Assembly (NCBI RefSeq): GCF_001421165.1
Contig: NZ_LMKB01000005.1
Coordinates: 470,223 to 534,222, forward strand
Reading direction: 5' to 3'
DNA from: Frigoribacterium sp. Leaf8
GTDB taxonomy: Bacteria > Actinomycetota > Actinomycetes > Actinomycetales > Microbacteriaceae
Length of the DNA: 64,000 nucleotides
The stretch's first letter is position 1, and each line of letters opens with the position of its first letter. The notes below the pieces were generated by a model. The model ran no database searches and was not told the DNA's origin. It saw only the letters and a program-made list of their open reading frames with translations. The position numbers and the translations under genes are program-made. Below, piece after piece: positions 24,645 to 33,362 of the stretch.

Positions 24645-25485
24645 GACGGTGCTTCTCTATCAGGGTGAACAGCCCGGGAACGACCTCGGCCTGGCTGCCG
24701 AGCCGTTGGCTGCTGATGCCGAGGGCCAGGAGCTCGCGCTCGGTGTCGCCGACGCGCCGCAGGGAGGAGTCGTCGAACTCTCGACGGAGCTGCGCGTTCT
24801 CGCGCAGGTACGCCGGCAGTCCGGCCATCTCGCGGACGTCGAAGACCTCGCCCGCCCGACCCGCGCGCGTCATCAGGTCGGCGTCGCCGATCGTCAGCCA
24901 GACGACCTCGTGCTGCGCGCGCAGACGCCGGAGCAACCGGGTGATGCGATCGTCGATCGCGACGTCGTCGGTGATCACGAGCAGCATGGAGCGCCGCCGG
25001 ATGCCCCGCGCGACCCACTCGAGCACGGCCGCGAGGTCGCTCGTCGGGGCGTCGAGGTCGACGCGTCGGTCGACCTGCCGCAGGAGGGTCTCGAGGTGGG
25101 CTTCGGTCGCGCCCGCCGGGTGCGCGCGGGTACCCGACGAATCGCCCGCCACCAGTGACACGACGTCACCGTGCTTGGCGGCGATGTAGGCGAGGGCGCC
25201 GGCCGCCATCAGGGCGATGTCTTTCTTCGATTCGCCGCTCGTGGCCGTCGCGGCCATGTTGCGACCGGTGTCCATCACGAGGACGAGGTTCTGCCGGCGG
25301 CTCGCGATGTACCGCTTGACCAGGGGCTCGCCGTGACGGGCCGTGGCCTTCCAGTCGATGTCTTTCACCTCGTCGCCCGGGACGTAGGCCCGGAGGTCGT
25401 CGAAGTCGTGGCTGCGCCCGTGGTGCACCGAGGCGTAGCCGCCCTCGAGCAGGTCGATCGTGCGTCGGTGGGCGAACAGCCCCAT
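24631..25485 (-). CDS. DUF58 domain-containing protein (short form)
   Basis: A 284-residue soluble DUF58 protein, a VWA-like fold found with MoxR ATPases. The conserved core LRAYVPGDEVKDIDWKATAR and the VMDTGRNM metal-site-like motif are visible. I chose the ATG at 25485 because AGGA lies five bases upstream; an in-frame GTG at 25518, eight bases after the moxR gene, is possible and would add 11 residues. It lacks the N-terminal membrane helices of the longer DUF58 protein at 41842-43305. Confidence 0.83.
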   Translation of the reverse strand: MGLFAHRRTIDLLEGGYASVHHGRSHDFDDLRAYVPGDEVKDIDWKATARHGEPLVKRYIASRRQNLVLVMDTGRNMAATATSGESKKDIALMAAGALAYIAAKHGDVVSLVAGDSSGTRAHPAGATEAHLETLLRQVDRRVDLDAPTSDLAAVLEWVARGIRRRSMLLVITDDVAIDDRITRLLRRLRAQHEVVWLTIGDADLMTRAGRAGEVFDVREMAGLPAYLRENAQLRREFDDSSLRRVGDTERELLALGISSQRLGSQAEVVPGLFTLIEKHRRVGR

Positions 25486-25523
25486 CTTCGTCCTGACGCG
25501 CAGCAACAGGCTGGCCACCGGCG

Positions 25524-26555
25524 TCAGGGGGTCTGGACGGCGCCGAACACGGCGTCGATGATCGTCTCGGGCGCGACCTCGTCGGCCGTGGCCTCGTAGT
25601 TGAGGATCATGCGGTGTCGCAGCACGGAGTGGCGCAGGTGCTTGACGTCTTCGGGGATGACGTAGTCGCGCCCGTGCAGCAGGGCGAGGGCACGGGCCGC
25701 CTGCATGAAGGCGATGCTGGCCCGGGGGCTGGCCCCGAACTCGACGTAGTCGGCAAGGGTCGCCGGGATGTACTGCTGCGGGTGCCGCGTGACGTAGATG
25801 AGCTGCACGATGTAGTTGACGATCGACGCGTCGACGTAGACGCGCTTGGCCAGGTCTTGCAGGTAGACGACGTCGGCCAGGCCGACGCCCGTGGACGGTG
25901 CGGCGGCCTCGTCGTAGACGCCGCTCTCGATGCGCCGGATGATCTCGGCCTCCTCGGCGGGGGTCGGGTAGTCGAGGATCTCTTTCAACAGGAAGCGGTC
26001 GAGCTGCGCCTCGGGCAGTTGGTAGGTGCCCTCTTGCTCGATCGGGTTCTGGGTGGCCAGGACGAGGAAGGGCGACGGCAGTCGGTAGACCGTGCCCCCG
26101 ATGGTCGTCTGTCGCTCTTGCATCGCCTCGAGCATGGCGCTCTGGGTCTTGGCGCTCGACCGGTTGATCTCGTCGAGCAGGACGAAGTTCGAGTGGACCG
26201 GCCCGAGCTGGGTGACGAAGGTCGATTTCTGGGCGTCGTAGATCTGGGTGCCCGTGATGTCGCTCGGCAGGAGGTCGGGCGTGCACTGGATGCGCCGGAA
26301 GCTCGCGTCGATCGACTGCGCGATGGTCTGTGCCGCGGTCGTCTTGGCCAACCCCGGGACGCTCTCGAGCAGGACGTGCCCGCCGGTGATCAGGGCGACG
26401 AGCAGGGTGTCGCGGAGTGCGGTCTGACCCACGACCTTGCGGCCGAACGCCTGCGACACCGCCCCGACGATCTGCCGAGCCCGCTCGAGCTCGGCGGGCG
26501 TCACGGGGGCCGGAGCCGGCGGCGGGGTCGGGCTGGCGGTGGCGGTGTCGGTCAC
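25524..26555 (-). CDS. MoxR family AAA+ ATPase (first copy)
   Basis: A 343-residue MoxR ATPase, probably a chaperone that remodels or activates a VWA-containing complex. Walker A is SVPGLAKTT (the MoxR variant with Ala before Lys), Walker B LLDEINRS, sensor I ATQNP and the arginine-bearing LPEAQLDRF region are present. I use the GTG at 26555 because a TACAGT -10 sits seven bases upstream; the upstream in-frame GTG at 26564 overlaps that element. It heads the six-gene operon moxR-DUF58-membrane protein-VWA-VWA-TPR. Confidence 0.88.
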   Translation of the reverse strand: MTDTATASPTPPPAPAPVTPAELERARQIVGAVSQAFGRKVVGQTALRDTLLVALITGGHVLLESVPGLAKTTAAQTIAQSIDASFRRIQCTPDLLPSDITGTQIYDAQKSTFVTQLGPVHSNFVLLDEINRSSAKTQSAMLEAMQERQTTIGGTVYRLPSPFLVLATQNPIEQEGTYQLPEAQLDRFLLKEILDYPTPAEEAEIIRRIESGVYDEAAAPSTGVGLADVVYLQDLAKRVYVDASIVNYIVQLIYVTRHPQQYIPATLADYVEFGASPRASIAFMQAARALALLHGRDYVIPEDVKHLRHSVLRHRMILNYEATADEVAPETIIDAVFGAVQTP

Positions 26556-26562
26556 GCGCCCC

Positions 26563-26568
26563 ACTGTA
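26563..26568 (-). promoter_or_regulatory. -10 element (TACAGT) of the MoxR/VWA operon
   Basis: Minus-strand hexamer seven bases before the GTG at 26555. It decides the start codon. Confidence 0.55.
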
Positions 26569-26610
26569 AACCAGTCCCCCGACAGCTCCCGTGCCCCCGG
26601 GCACCGCGCC

Positions 26611-27270
26611 TCATCGCCGGAGCGCGCGCCTCGCCAGCCAGTTGCCCAGGAACTGGACGAGCTGCACCAGCACGATGATCAGCAGCACCGCGGCCCAGGT
26701 CACGACCGGGTCGAACTGCCGGTAGCCGTAGAGCAGGGCGAAGTTGCCGAGCCCGCCGCCGCCGATGTAGCCGGCCACCGCCGACATGTCGACCAGCGCG
26801 ACGAAGATGAACGTGTAGCCGAGGACGAGCGGTCCGAGCGCCTCCGGCAGCAGCACCGTTCCGATGATGCGGGCCGGGCCGGCCCCCGCCGCCCGTGCGG
26901 CCTCGATGACGCCCGGCTGCACGGTGAGCAGGTTCTGTTCCACGATGCGCGAGATGGCGAACGACGCGGCGAGCGACAGGGTGAAGATGATGGCCGGGTT
27001 GCCGCTGCCCGACCCGATGACGAACCTCGCCAACGGCTGGGCCGCGGCCAGGAAGATGATGAACGGAATCGGTCGGAACACGTTGACGACCACGTTCAGC
27101 ACGCCGTAGACGACGCGGTTCGCGAAGAGGGCTCCGCCCCGCGTCAGGTAGAGCGCCAAGCCGAGCAGGAGTCCGCCGATGCCGCCGAAGAGGAGGGTCA
27201 GGGCGACGATGTAGACGGTCTCGACGGCCGCCTGCCACAGCATCGGCTGCAGTTCGATCAGGGAGTCCAT
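26611..27270 (-). CDS. metI: Methionine-type ABC transporter permease
   Basis: A 219-residue inner-membrane permease of the MetI family with five to six helices and the EAA-like coupling loop (GVIEAARAAGAGPARI, about residue 120) that contacts the ATPase. It carries methionine or a related compound with the MetN and MetQ partners encoded upstream. The ATG shares one base with the metN stop (TGATG). It is the last gene of the metQ-metN-metI unit. Confidence 0.9.
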   Translation of the reverse strand: MDSLIELQPMLWQAAVETVYIVALTLLFGGIGGLLLGLALYLTRGGALFANRVVYGVLNVVVNVFRPIPFIIFLAAAQPLARFVIGSGSGNPAIIFTLSLAASFAISRIVEQNLLTVQPGVIEAARAAGAGPARIIGTVLLPEALGPLVLGYTFIFVALVDMSAVAGYIGGGGLGNFALLYGYRQFDPVVTWAAVLLIIVLVQLVQFLGNWLARRALRR

Positions 27271-28331
27271 CAGCGTCCTTCCGTGGGTCGGACCGACGTC
27301 GTCGGCGAGGTGGGCAGTTCGGTCGCGTCGTCGCCCAGCTCGGCGACGGCCGCTCGGACGGCCGCGTCGTCGCCGGTCACGGCGAGGGTCAGGGTGCCGA
27401 ACGTGCGTCCCTGGATGTCGTTCACGCCGCCGAAGACGATCTCGAACGACAGGCCGTGACGCGCGAGCAGCGCGAAGACGTCGCGCTGGTCGACGCCACC
27501 CTCGGCGATGCGCACCGACACCAGGACGCCGGGGTGGCGGGCCCGCAGCGCATCGAGTTCGTCACCGTGCGGCGTGCCCGCGATGACCGTCGAGACGAAC
27601 CGTTTGGTCGACGCCTGCTTCGGGTCGGAGAACACCTCGAAGGTGGGGCCTGTCTCGACGACGCGGCCGGAGTCCATCACGGCCACCCGGTCGGCGATCG
27701 ACTTGATGACGTCCATCTCGTGGGTGATCACGACGATGGTGATGCCGAGCTCGGCGTTGACGCGTTTGAGCAGGGCGAGCACCTCGCTGGTCGTCTCGGG
27801 GTCGAGGGCGCTCGTCGCCTCGTCGGCGAGCAGGATGCGGGGATTTGTCGCGAGCGCGCGGGCGATGCCGACGCGCTGCTTCTGACCACCCGAGAGCTGG
27901 TCCGGCCGCGCGTGGGCCTTGTCGCCGAGGCCGACGAAGTGCAGCAGGTCGCTGATCCGCCGCTGGTGCTCGTCCCTGGGTACCCCCGCCGCCTTGAGCG
28001 GGAACTCGACGTTGCCCCAGACCGTCTTCGACGAGAACAGGTTGAACTGCTGGAAGATCATGCCGATGCCGGCCCGGACCGAGCGCAGTTCGCGCTCACG
28101 GAGGCCGGTGATCTCGCGGCCGTCGACGCGGATGCTCCCGCTCGTCGTGGGCTCGAGGGCGTTGACGAGGCGGACGAGGGTGCTCTTCCCCGCGCCCGAG
28201 TAGCCGATGATGCCGAAGATCTCGCCCTCGGCGATCTCGAGGCTGACGCCGTCGACCGCGGTCAGCGGTGCGGCGCCCTTCTCACGGGGCGGGTACGTCT
28301 TGACGACGTCGGTCAGGGTGATGGCGGGCAC
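27270..28331 (-). CDS. metN: Methionine-type ABC transporter ATP-binding protein
   Basis: A 353-residue ATPase. The ABC domain has Walker A GYSGAGKST, Q-loop, signature LSGGQKQRV, Walker B ILLADEATSAL and the switch His in VITHEMD. The C-terminal NIL domain (about 265-340, IQGRTFGTLTL) is the ligand-sensing C2 domain by which MetN is inhibited by methionine in E. coli. The NIL domain and the MetI/MetQ neighbours make a methionine-type transporter the best call; D-methionine or a cysteine derivative are alternatives. Confidence 0.93.
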   Translation of the reverse strand: MPAITLTDVVKTYPPREKGAAPLTAVDGVSLEIAEGEIFGIIGYSGAGKSTLVRLVNALEPTTSGSIRVDGREITGLRERELRSVRAGIGMIFQQFNLFSSKTVWGNVEFPLKAAGVPRDEHQRRISDLLHFVGLGDKAHARPDQLSGGQKQRVGIARALATNPRILLADEATSALDPETTSEVLALLKRVNAELGITIVVITHEMDVIKSIADRVAVMDSGRVVETGPTFEVFSDPKQASTKRFVSTVIAGTPHGDELDALRARHPGVLVSVRIAEGGVDQRDVFALLARHGLSFEIVFGGVNDIQGRTFGTLTLAVTGDDAAVRAAVAELGDDATELPTSPTTSVRPTEGR

Positions 28332-28354
28332 GCGTTCTCCTCGGCACGGGCGGA

Positions 28355-28393
28355 GGCCCGGACCGCGAGCGGATGCTGCGCGCGGTCCGGGCC
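28355..28393 (-). terminator. Intra-operon hairpin between metQ and metN
   Basis: Perfect 13-bp stem (28355-28367 with 28381-28393) and a 13-base loop in the 81-base metQ-metN gap. It probably lowers readthrough or protects the metQ message, so binding protein exceeds ATPase and permease. Confidence 0.6.
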
Positions 28394-28412
28394 GGGGTGG
28401 CGACCTGGTGGG

Positions 28413-29336
28413 TCAGCCGTTCTGTTCGACGAGCTTCTCGGTCTCGGTCAGCGACTTCTCGAGGTCGCTCGCGGGGATCTTCGTGATGATCGCCGTGCCA
28501 CCCGAGTTGTCGACGACGCCGTCGGTGACGGCCTTGGTGTCCTGGTAGATCTGGACGAGCTTCTGGTAGGTGGCGTCGTCCTTGTCTTCCGCCCGGGCGG
28601 CGAAGACGTTGGCGTAGGGCACCGACGAGGGGTCGTTGGGGTCGTCCTGGGCGATGACGTCGTCGGTCGACAGACCGGCCTTCGTCGCGAAGTCGTTGTT
28701 GATGATCGCACCGGCGTAGTCGGGCAGTGACGTGGCGGCGAGGTCGGCGCTCACCGTCGCGACCTTCACCTTCGACTTCGACTCGTCGACGTCGTTGACG
28801 CCCGAGAAGATCGTCCCGCCGTCCTTCAGCGAGACCAGGCCGTTCGACTGCAGGACGAGCAGGGCGCGGGCCAGGTTGCTCGAGTCGTCGGGGATCGCGA
28901 TGGTGTCACCCTCCTGGAAGTCGCTCAGCTCGGTGTACTTCGACGAGTACAGGGGCAGGGGGTAGATCGCCGTCGAACCGATCGGCACGATGTCGTTGCC
29001 GGATGCCACGTCGTACTGCGCGAGGTAGACGATGTGCTGGAACTGGTTCAGGTCGATCTCGCCGTCGGCGAGGGCGGGGTTGGGCTGCTCGTAGTCCGAG
29101 TAGTCCACGAGGTCGACCGTGATGCCCTCGTCGGCCGCGGCCTGCACGAAGTCGGCCCAGTACGGGTCGCTCGCGCCCACGACGCCGATGCGGACGGTCT
29201 CGTCGTCGCCACCGCCACGGGTGACTCCGATCGCGATGCCGACGGCGGCGAGCACGACGACGACCGCGACGATGACGGCGATCAGACGACCGGGGCCCTT
29301 CTTGGGGGCGTCGATCAGGGGGGCGCTGCTGGTCAT
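28413..29336 (-). CDS. metQ: Methionine-type ABC transporter substrate-binding protein
   Basis: A 307-residue NlpA/MetQ-family binding protein (VRIGVVGASDPYWADF, LAQYDVASG, IAIPDDSSNLARAL). Unlike the usual lipoprotein, it has no lipobox Cys; instead residues about 18-40 form a membrane helix (RLIAVIVAVVVVLAAVGIAIG) followed by a Gly-rich linker, so it is probably tethered by an N-terminal anchor or cleaved as a secreted protein. An AGAGGA ribosome site precedes the ATG. First gene of the transporter operon. Confidence 0.9.
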   Translation of the reverse strand: MTSSAPLIDAPKKGPGRLIAVIVAVVVVLAAVGIAIGVTRGGGDDETVRIGVVGASDPYWADFVQAAADEGITVDLVDYSDYEQPNPALADGEIDLNQFQHIVYLAQYDVASGNDIVPIGSTAIYPLPLYSSKYTELSDFQEGDTIAIPDDSSNLARALLVLQSNGLVSLKDGGTIFSGVNDVDESKSKVKVATVSADLAATSLPDYAGAIINNDFATKAGLSTDDVIAQDDPNDPSSVPYANVFAARAEDKDDATYQKLVQIYQDTKAVTDGVVDNSGGTAIITKIPASDLEKSLTETEKLVEQNG

Positions 29337-29420
29337 GGGTTCCTCTCGGGGCGCTGCGGGAGCACCGCTCGGGGGTGGGCCGGGGCCGTCACGGTGCGTC
29401 GTCCATGCTGGCGGACGCCC

Positions 29421-29449
29421 CGGGGCGCGTCACATCGGGGCGTCACACG
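29421..29449. promoter_or_regulatory. Two direct repeats upstream of metQ
   Basis: Two adjacent similar units (cggggcgcgtcacat and cggggcgtcacacg) lie 85-115 bases before the metQ ATG, 15 bases in phase. They could be an operator. No SAM-responsive riboswitch fold is seen in the 230-base gap. Confidence 0.25.
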
Positions 29450-29494
29450 ACGACACACGGCCCCGTCGGCCCGGCCGCGGACGCGACCACACGA

Positions 29495-29532
29495 AGGAGG
29501 CGCGGTGCGAGAGATCTCGCACCGCGCCTCCT
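29495..29532 (-). terminator. Terminator after ispG built from inverted AGGAGGCGCGG copies
   Basis: Perfect 18-bp stem (29495-29512 with 29515-29532) and a two-base loop. Each arm begins with the 11-mer. It lies 34 bases after the ispG stop on the minus strand. Confidence 0.8.
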
Positions 29533-29566
29533 GACGGGGGTCGCGTCGCCCCCGGGGTGGACCCGA

Positions 29567-30715
29567 TCAGACGGTGACGACCTCGGGCGAGCCCAGCTCG
29601 CCGGGGGGCATCTCGGCGGCGAGACGGTTCGCCTCGTCGATGAGGGTCTGGACGATCTCGGACTCGGGAACGGTCTTGATGACCTCGCCCTTGACGAAGA
29701 TCTGACCCTTGCCGTTGCCCGAGGCGACGCCGAGGTCGGCCTCTCGGGCCTCGCCAGGACCGTTGACGACACAACCCATGACGGCGACGCGCAGCGGGAC
29801 GGTCATGCCCTCGAGCCCGTCGGTGACGTCGTTGGCCAGCTTGTAGACGTCGACCTGGGCGCGACCGCAGCTCGGGCAGCTGACGATCTCGAGCTTGCGC
29901 TCGCGCAGGTTGAGCGACTGCAGGATCTGCAGGCCGACCTTGACCTCTTGGGCGGGCGGGGCACTGAGGCTGACGCGGATGGTGTCGCCGATGCCCTCGC
30001 TCAGCAGGATGCCGAAGGCCGTGGCCGACTTGATCGTGCCCTGGAACTCGGGCCCGGCCTCGGTCACGCCGAGGTGCAGGGGCCAGTCGCCGCGTTCGGC
30101 GAGCTGGCGGTACGCCTTGACCATGACGATCGGGTCGTTGTGCTTGACCGAGATCTTGAAGTCGTGGAAGTCGTGCTCCTCGAAGAGCGAGGCCTCCCAC
30201 ACGGCGGACTCGACGAGCGCCTCGGGGGTGGCCTTGCCGTACTTCTGCAGGATGCTGGGCTCGAGCGAGCCGGCGTTGACGCCGATGCGGATCGAGACGC
30301 CGGCGGCCTTCGCCGCGGCGGCGATCTTGCCGACCTGGTCGTCGAACTTGCGGATGTTGCCGGGGTTGACCCGGACCGCCGCGCACCCGGCGTCGATCGC
30401 CTGGTAGACGTAGTTGGGCTGGAAGTGGATGTCGGCGATGACCGGGATCTGGCTCTTCTTCGCGATGATCGGAAGGGCCTCGGCGTCGTCACGGCTCGGC
30501 ACGGCGACGCGCACGATGTCGCAGCCGCTGGCCGTGAGCTCGGCGATCTGCTGCAGGGTGGCGTTGATGTTGGGGGTCGGAGTCGTGGTCATCGACTGCA
30601 CGCTGACGGGGGCGTCGCCACCCACGAGCACCTTGCCGACCTTGATCTGCCGCGTCTTGCGGCGCGGGGCGAGGACTTCGGGGACCTTCGGCATTCCGAG
30701 ATTGACTGCTGGCAC
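29567..30715 (-). CDS. ispG: 4-hydroxy-3-methylbut-2-enyl diphosphate synthase
   Basis: A 382-residue iron-sulfur enzyme of the MEP isoprenoid pathway that converts the cyclic diphosphate MEcPP to HMBPP. The TIM-barrel half carries QSMTTTPT and VRVNPGNI. The C-terminal half holds the [4Fe-4S] ligands in CPSCGR and [11 protein letters not shown]. It is the short two-domain form. The GTG at 30715 is chosen because TACGAT lies six bases upstream. It shares the conserved actinobacterial neighbourhood with dxr and the site-2 protease. Confidence 0.96.
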   Translation of the reverse strand: MPAVNLGMPKVPEVLAPRRKTRQIKVGKVLVGGDAPVSVQSMTTTPTPNINATLQQIAELTASGCDIVRVAVPSRDDAEALPIIAKKSQIPVIADIHFQPNYVYQAIDAGCAAVRVNPGNIRKFDDQVGKIAAAAKAAGVSIRIGVNAGSLEPSILQKYGKATPEALVESAVWEASLFEEHDFHDFKISVKHNDPIVMVKAYRQLAERGDWPLHLGVTEAGPEFQGTIKSATAFGILLSEGIGDTIRVSLSAPPAQEVKVGLQILQSLNLRERKLEIVSCPSCGRAQVDVYKLANDVTDGLEGMTVPLRVAVMGCVVNGPGEAREADLGVASGNGKGQIFVKGEVIKTVPESEIVQTLIDEANRLAAEMPPGELGSPEVVTV

Positions 30716-30721
30716 GAAGTC

Positions 30722-30727
30722 ATCGTA
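30722..30727 (-). promoter_or_regulatory. -10 element (TACGAT) of ispG
   Basis: Minus-strand hexamer six bases before the GTG at 30715. It decides the start. A short hairpin (30731-30749, stem ctcggcg/cgccgag) precedes it and may end the site-2 protease message. Confidence 0.5.
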
Positions 30728-30795
30728 AACCTCGGCGCTGGACGCCGAGTGACGGACGCGTGACCGGTGCGTCACGGGTCGCTCGCGACCGGACG

Positions 30796-32127
30796 TCAGC
30801 CGAAGATGTCGATCGGGTTCACGATGTCGGCGTAGGTGAGCAGGACGGTCATGCCGCCGAGCAGGATCACGATGGCGAAGGTCACGGGGATGGCCTTGGC
30901 CGTGTCGACCGGGCCCGGGTCGGGCCGGCGGAGGAGCTTGGCGAAGCCGCGGCGGATCGCCTCGATCAGGGCCCCGGCCACGTGACCGCCGTCGAGCGGC
31001 ATCAGCGGCACCAGGTTGAACACGAAGAGGGCGACGTTGAGGCTCGCGAGCAGCCCGACGAGGGTGCTGATTCGGTCGACCACCGGGATCGTGTCGAGGC
31101 TGGCGATCTCGCCCGCCATGCGACCGACGCCGACGACGCTGACCGGTCCGTTCGGGTCGCGCTCGGCCCCGCCGAAGGCGGCCTGGGCCACCCCGACCAG
31201 TCGCTGCGGCAGGGTGACGATGACACCGACGACGTGCGAGATGTTGTCGCCGACCGCCGGCAGCACGGCCGTCACGGGCTCGCGCACCTTCTCGTAGGCG
31301 AACCCGATGCCGACGAAACCGACCTCCTGCGTCTGCGAGCTGCCGTCGGGGTTCGTCGCCACGGCCCCGCTCGACGTCGTCACGTAGCGCTCGGACAGGG
31401 CCGGAGTCACCTGGAGCGTGCGCTCCGTGCCGTCGCGGTCGACCACGACGTCGAGGGTGTCGCCGGGAGAACGCTGCAGGATGCCCGTGATCTGGTCGCC
31501 GTCGGTCACGGTCGTCCCGTCGATCGACACGATGCGGTCGCCGTTCAGCATGCCCGCGGCGTAGGCCGGGGCCTCGGGCGCGTCCGAGGGGCAGCTCGTC
31601 TCGGTGGAGCCGGCGGGCAGGACGCAGGTGCTGACGCTGCCGACCGTCGTGCTCGCCTGCTGGACGCCGAAGCCGCAGAGCAGCACCGCGAACAGGGCGA
31701 TCGCGATGAGCAGGTTCATGAACGGGCCGCCGAGCATGATGATGACGCGCTTGTACACGGGCAGACGGTAGAAGGTGCGCGACTCGTCGCCCTCGTCGAC
31801 GGTCTCGGCGCTGGCCGTACGGGCGTCCTGCACGAGGGTGTTGAAGAAGCCGGTGCTCGACTGGCGCGCGCCTCCCCCGGTCCTTCCCGGGGGGAACATG
31901 CCCGACATCGAGATGTAGCCGCCGAGCGGCAGGGCCTTGACGCCGTACTCGGTCTCGCCCTTCTTGCGCGAGAAGACGGTCGGCCCGAAGCCGATCATGT
32001 ACTGGCCGACCTTCACGCCGAACTTCTTCGCCGGCACGAGGTGGCCCACCTCGTGCAGGGCGATCGACACGGCCAGCCCGACGACCATGACCAGGACGCC
32101 GAGCACGAAGAGGAGGATCGTCTGCAC
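30796..32127 (-). CDS. M50 family site-2 protease (RseP/Rip1-like)
   Basis: A 443-residue intramembrane zinc metalloprotease. The zinc-binding HEVGH motif is in the first helix (His25, Glu26, His29), followed by the [11 protein letters not shown] reentrant-loop region. A PDZ domain occupies roughly residues 165-270, and the third metal ligand lies in [12 protein letters not shown] near residue 375. By analogy with Rip1/RseP it would cleave anti-sigma factors or other membrane proteins in regulated proteolysis; the substrate is not identifiable here. The GTG start is six bases after TACCCT. Confidence 0.92.
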   Translation of the reverse strand: MQTILLFVLGVLVMVVGLAVSIALHEVGHLVPAKKFGVKVGQYMIGFGPTVFSRKKGETEYGVKALPLGGYISMSGMFPPGRTGGGARQSSTGFFNTLVQDARTASAETVDEGDESRTFYRLPVYKRVIIMLGGPFMNLLIAIALFAVLLCGFGVQQASTTVGSVSTCVLPAGSTETSCPSDAPEAPAYAAGMLNGDRIVSIDGTTVTDGDQITGILQRSPGDTLDVVVDRDGTERTLQVTPALSERYVTTSSGAVATNPDGSSQTQEVGFVGIGFAYEKVREPVTAVLPAVGDNISHVVGVIVTLPQRLVGVAQAAFGGAERDPNGPVSVVGVGRMAGEIASLDTIPVVDRISTLVGLLASLNVALFVFNLVPLMPLDGGHVAGALIEAIRRGFAKLLRRPDPGPVDTAKAIPVTFAIVILLGGMTVLLTYADIVNPIDIFG

Positions 32128-32133
32128 CGGGCA

Positions 32134-32139
32134 AGGGTA
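32134..32139 (-). promoter_or_regulatory. -10 element (TACCCT) of the site-2 protease gene
   Basis: Minus-strand hexamer six bases before the GTG at 32127. Confidence 0.5.
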
Positions 32140-32211
32140 GCCGCCCGTGCCCGGACGTCCACCGCGCCGGGGCCATGACGACGCTGGGAGCCCCGAACTG
32201 GGGCGGCGGGC

Positions 32212-33288
32212 TCAGCGGGCCAGCAGTGCGTCCGCCTCGGCACGGGCCCAGCGTTCGGCCTCGAGCACGCCCTCGAGGCTGCTCTCGCCCGCGGTGTGCC
32301 GGTCGACGACGGCCTCGACCACGTCGAGGATGTCGAGGTACCCGACGCGTCCCGCGTGGAACGCCAGGACGGCCTGCTCGTTGGCCGCGTTGAAGACGGC
32401 CGGGTACGTCCCCCCCGCGCGCCCGACCTGCTTGGCGAGTCGCACGGCCGGGAAGGCCTGTTCGTCGAGGGGCTCGAACGTCCAGGTGGAGGCGCGGGTC
32501 CAGTCGAGCGGGACCCCCACGCCCTCGACGCGGTCCGGCCAGGCGAGCCCGAGCGAGATCGGGAGGCGCATGTCGGGAGGCGAGGCCTGGGCGATGGTCG
32601 AGCCGTCGACGAACTCGACCATCGAGTGGACGATCGACTGCGGGTGCACCGTGACGTCGATGTGGTCGTAGTCGACGTCGAAGAGCAGGTGCGCCTCGAT
32701 TACCTCGAGCCCCTTGTTGACGAGGGTCGACGAGTTCGTCGTCACCACCAGGCCCATGTCCCAGGTGGGGTGCGCGAGCGCTTCGCGCGGGGTGACGTCG
32801 GCCAGCGATTCCCGTGTGCGACCGCGGAACGGCCCACCCGACGCCGTCAGGACGAGCCGACGCACCTCGCGGTCGGAGCCCGACCGCAGCGCCTGCGCGA
32901 TCGCCGAGTGCTCGGAGTCGACCGGCACGATCTGGCCGGGGGCGGCGCGCTTCGTCACGAGATCGCCTCCGACGATCAGGCTCTCCTTGTTGGCCAGGGC
33001 GAGCGACGCCCCCGAGTCGAGGGCGGCGAGGGTCGGCGCGAGGCCGACCGAGCCCGTGATGCCGTTCAGGACGACGTCGGCCCGGACGTCGCGGACGAGC
33101 TGCACCGACTCGTCGGTGCCGAGCGCCGTGTGCTCGACTCCGAACTCGGCGGCCTGCGCGGCCACGCCCTCACGGTCGGAACCGGCGGAGAGGCCGACGA
33201 CCTCGAAGAGGTCGGGATGGGCCCGGACGACGTCGAGGGCCTGGACCCCGATCGAACCGGTGGAGCCGAGGATCGTGATGCGACGCAT
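32212..33288 (-). CDS. dxr: 1-deoxy-D-xylulose 5-phosphate reductoisomerase
   Basis: A 358-residue NADPH-dependent enzyme catalysing the first committed step of the MEP pathway (DXP to MEP). The NADPH site [11 protein letters not shown] is at the N-terminus, with the metal-binding PVDSEHSA, the flexible-loop ASGGPFRG and the MVEFVDGS motif all intact. The ATG follows TAGGCT by six bases. Together with ispG downstream it shows that the organism uses the MEP route. Confidence 0.96.
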   Translation of the reverse strand: MRRITILGSTGSIGVQALDVVRAHPDLFEVVGLSAGSDREGVAAQAAEFGVEHTALGTDESVQLVRDVRADVVLNGITGSVGLAPTLAALDSGASLALANKESLIVGGDLVTKRAAPGQIVPVDSEHSAIAQALRSGSDREVRRLVLTASGGPFRGRTRESLADVTPREALAHPTWDMGLVVTTNSSTLVNKGLEVIEAHLLFDVDYDHIDVTVHPQSIVHSMVEFVDGSTIAQASPPDMRLPISLGLAWPDRVEGVGVPLDWTRASTWTFEPLDEQAFPAVRLAKQVGRAGGTYPAVFNAANEQAVLAFHAGRVGYLDILDVVEAVVDRHTAGESSLEGVLEAERWARAEADALLAR

Positions 33289-33294
33289 GGGATC

Positions 33295-33300
33295 AGCCTA
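33295..33300 (-). promoter_or_regulatory. -10 element (TAGGCT) of dxr
   Basis: Minus-strand hexamer six bases before the ATG at 33288. Confidence 0.55.
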
Positions 33301-33362
33301 GGGCGAGCGTCGTCAGGGCCGCCCACCGCCGCGAGGCGAGCCCTGGTCGGGCGGACCGGGGG

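Noticed and set aside
29337-29566. Possible SAM or other methionine-responsive riboswitch upstream of metQ
   Set aside because: I could not find the paired helices and conserved core. The only strong hairpin is the ispG terminator.
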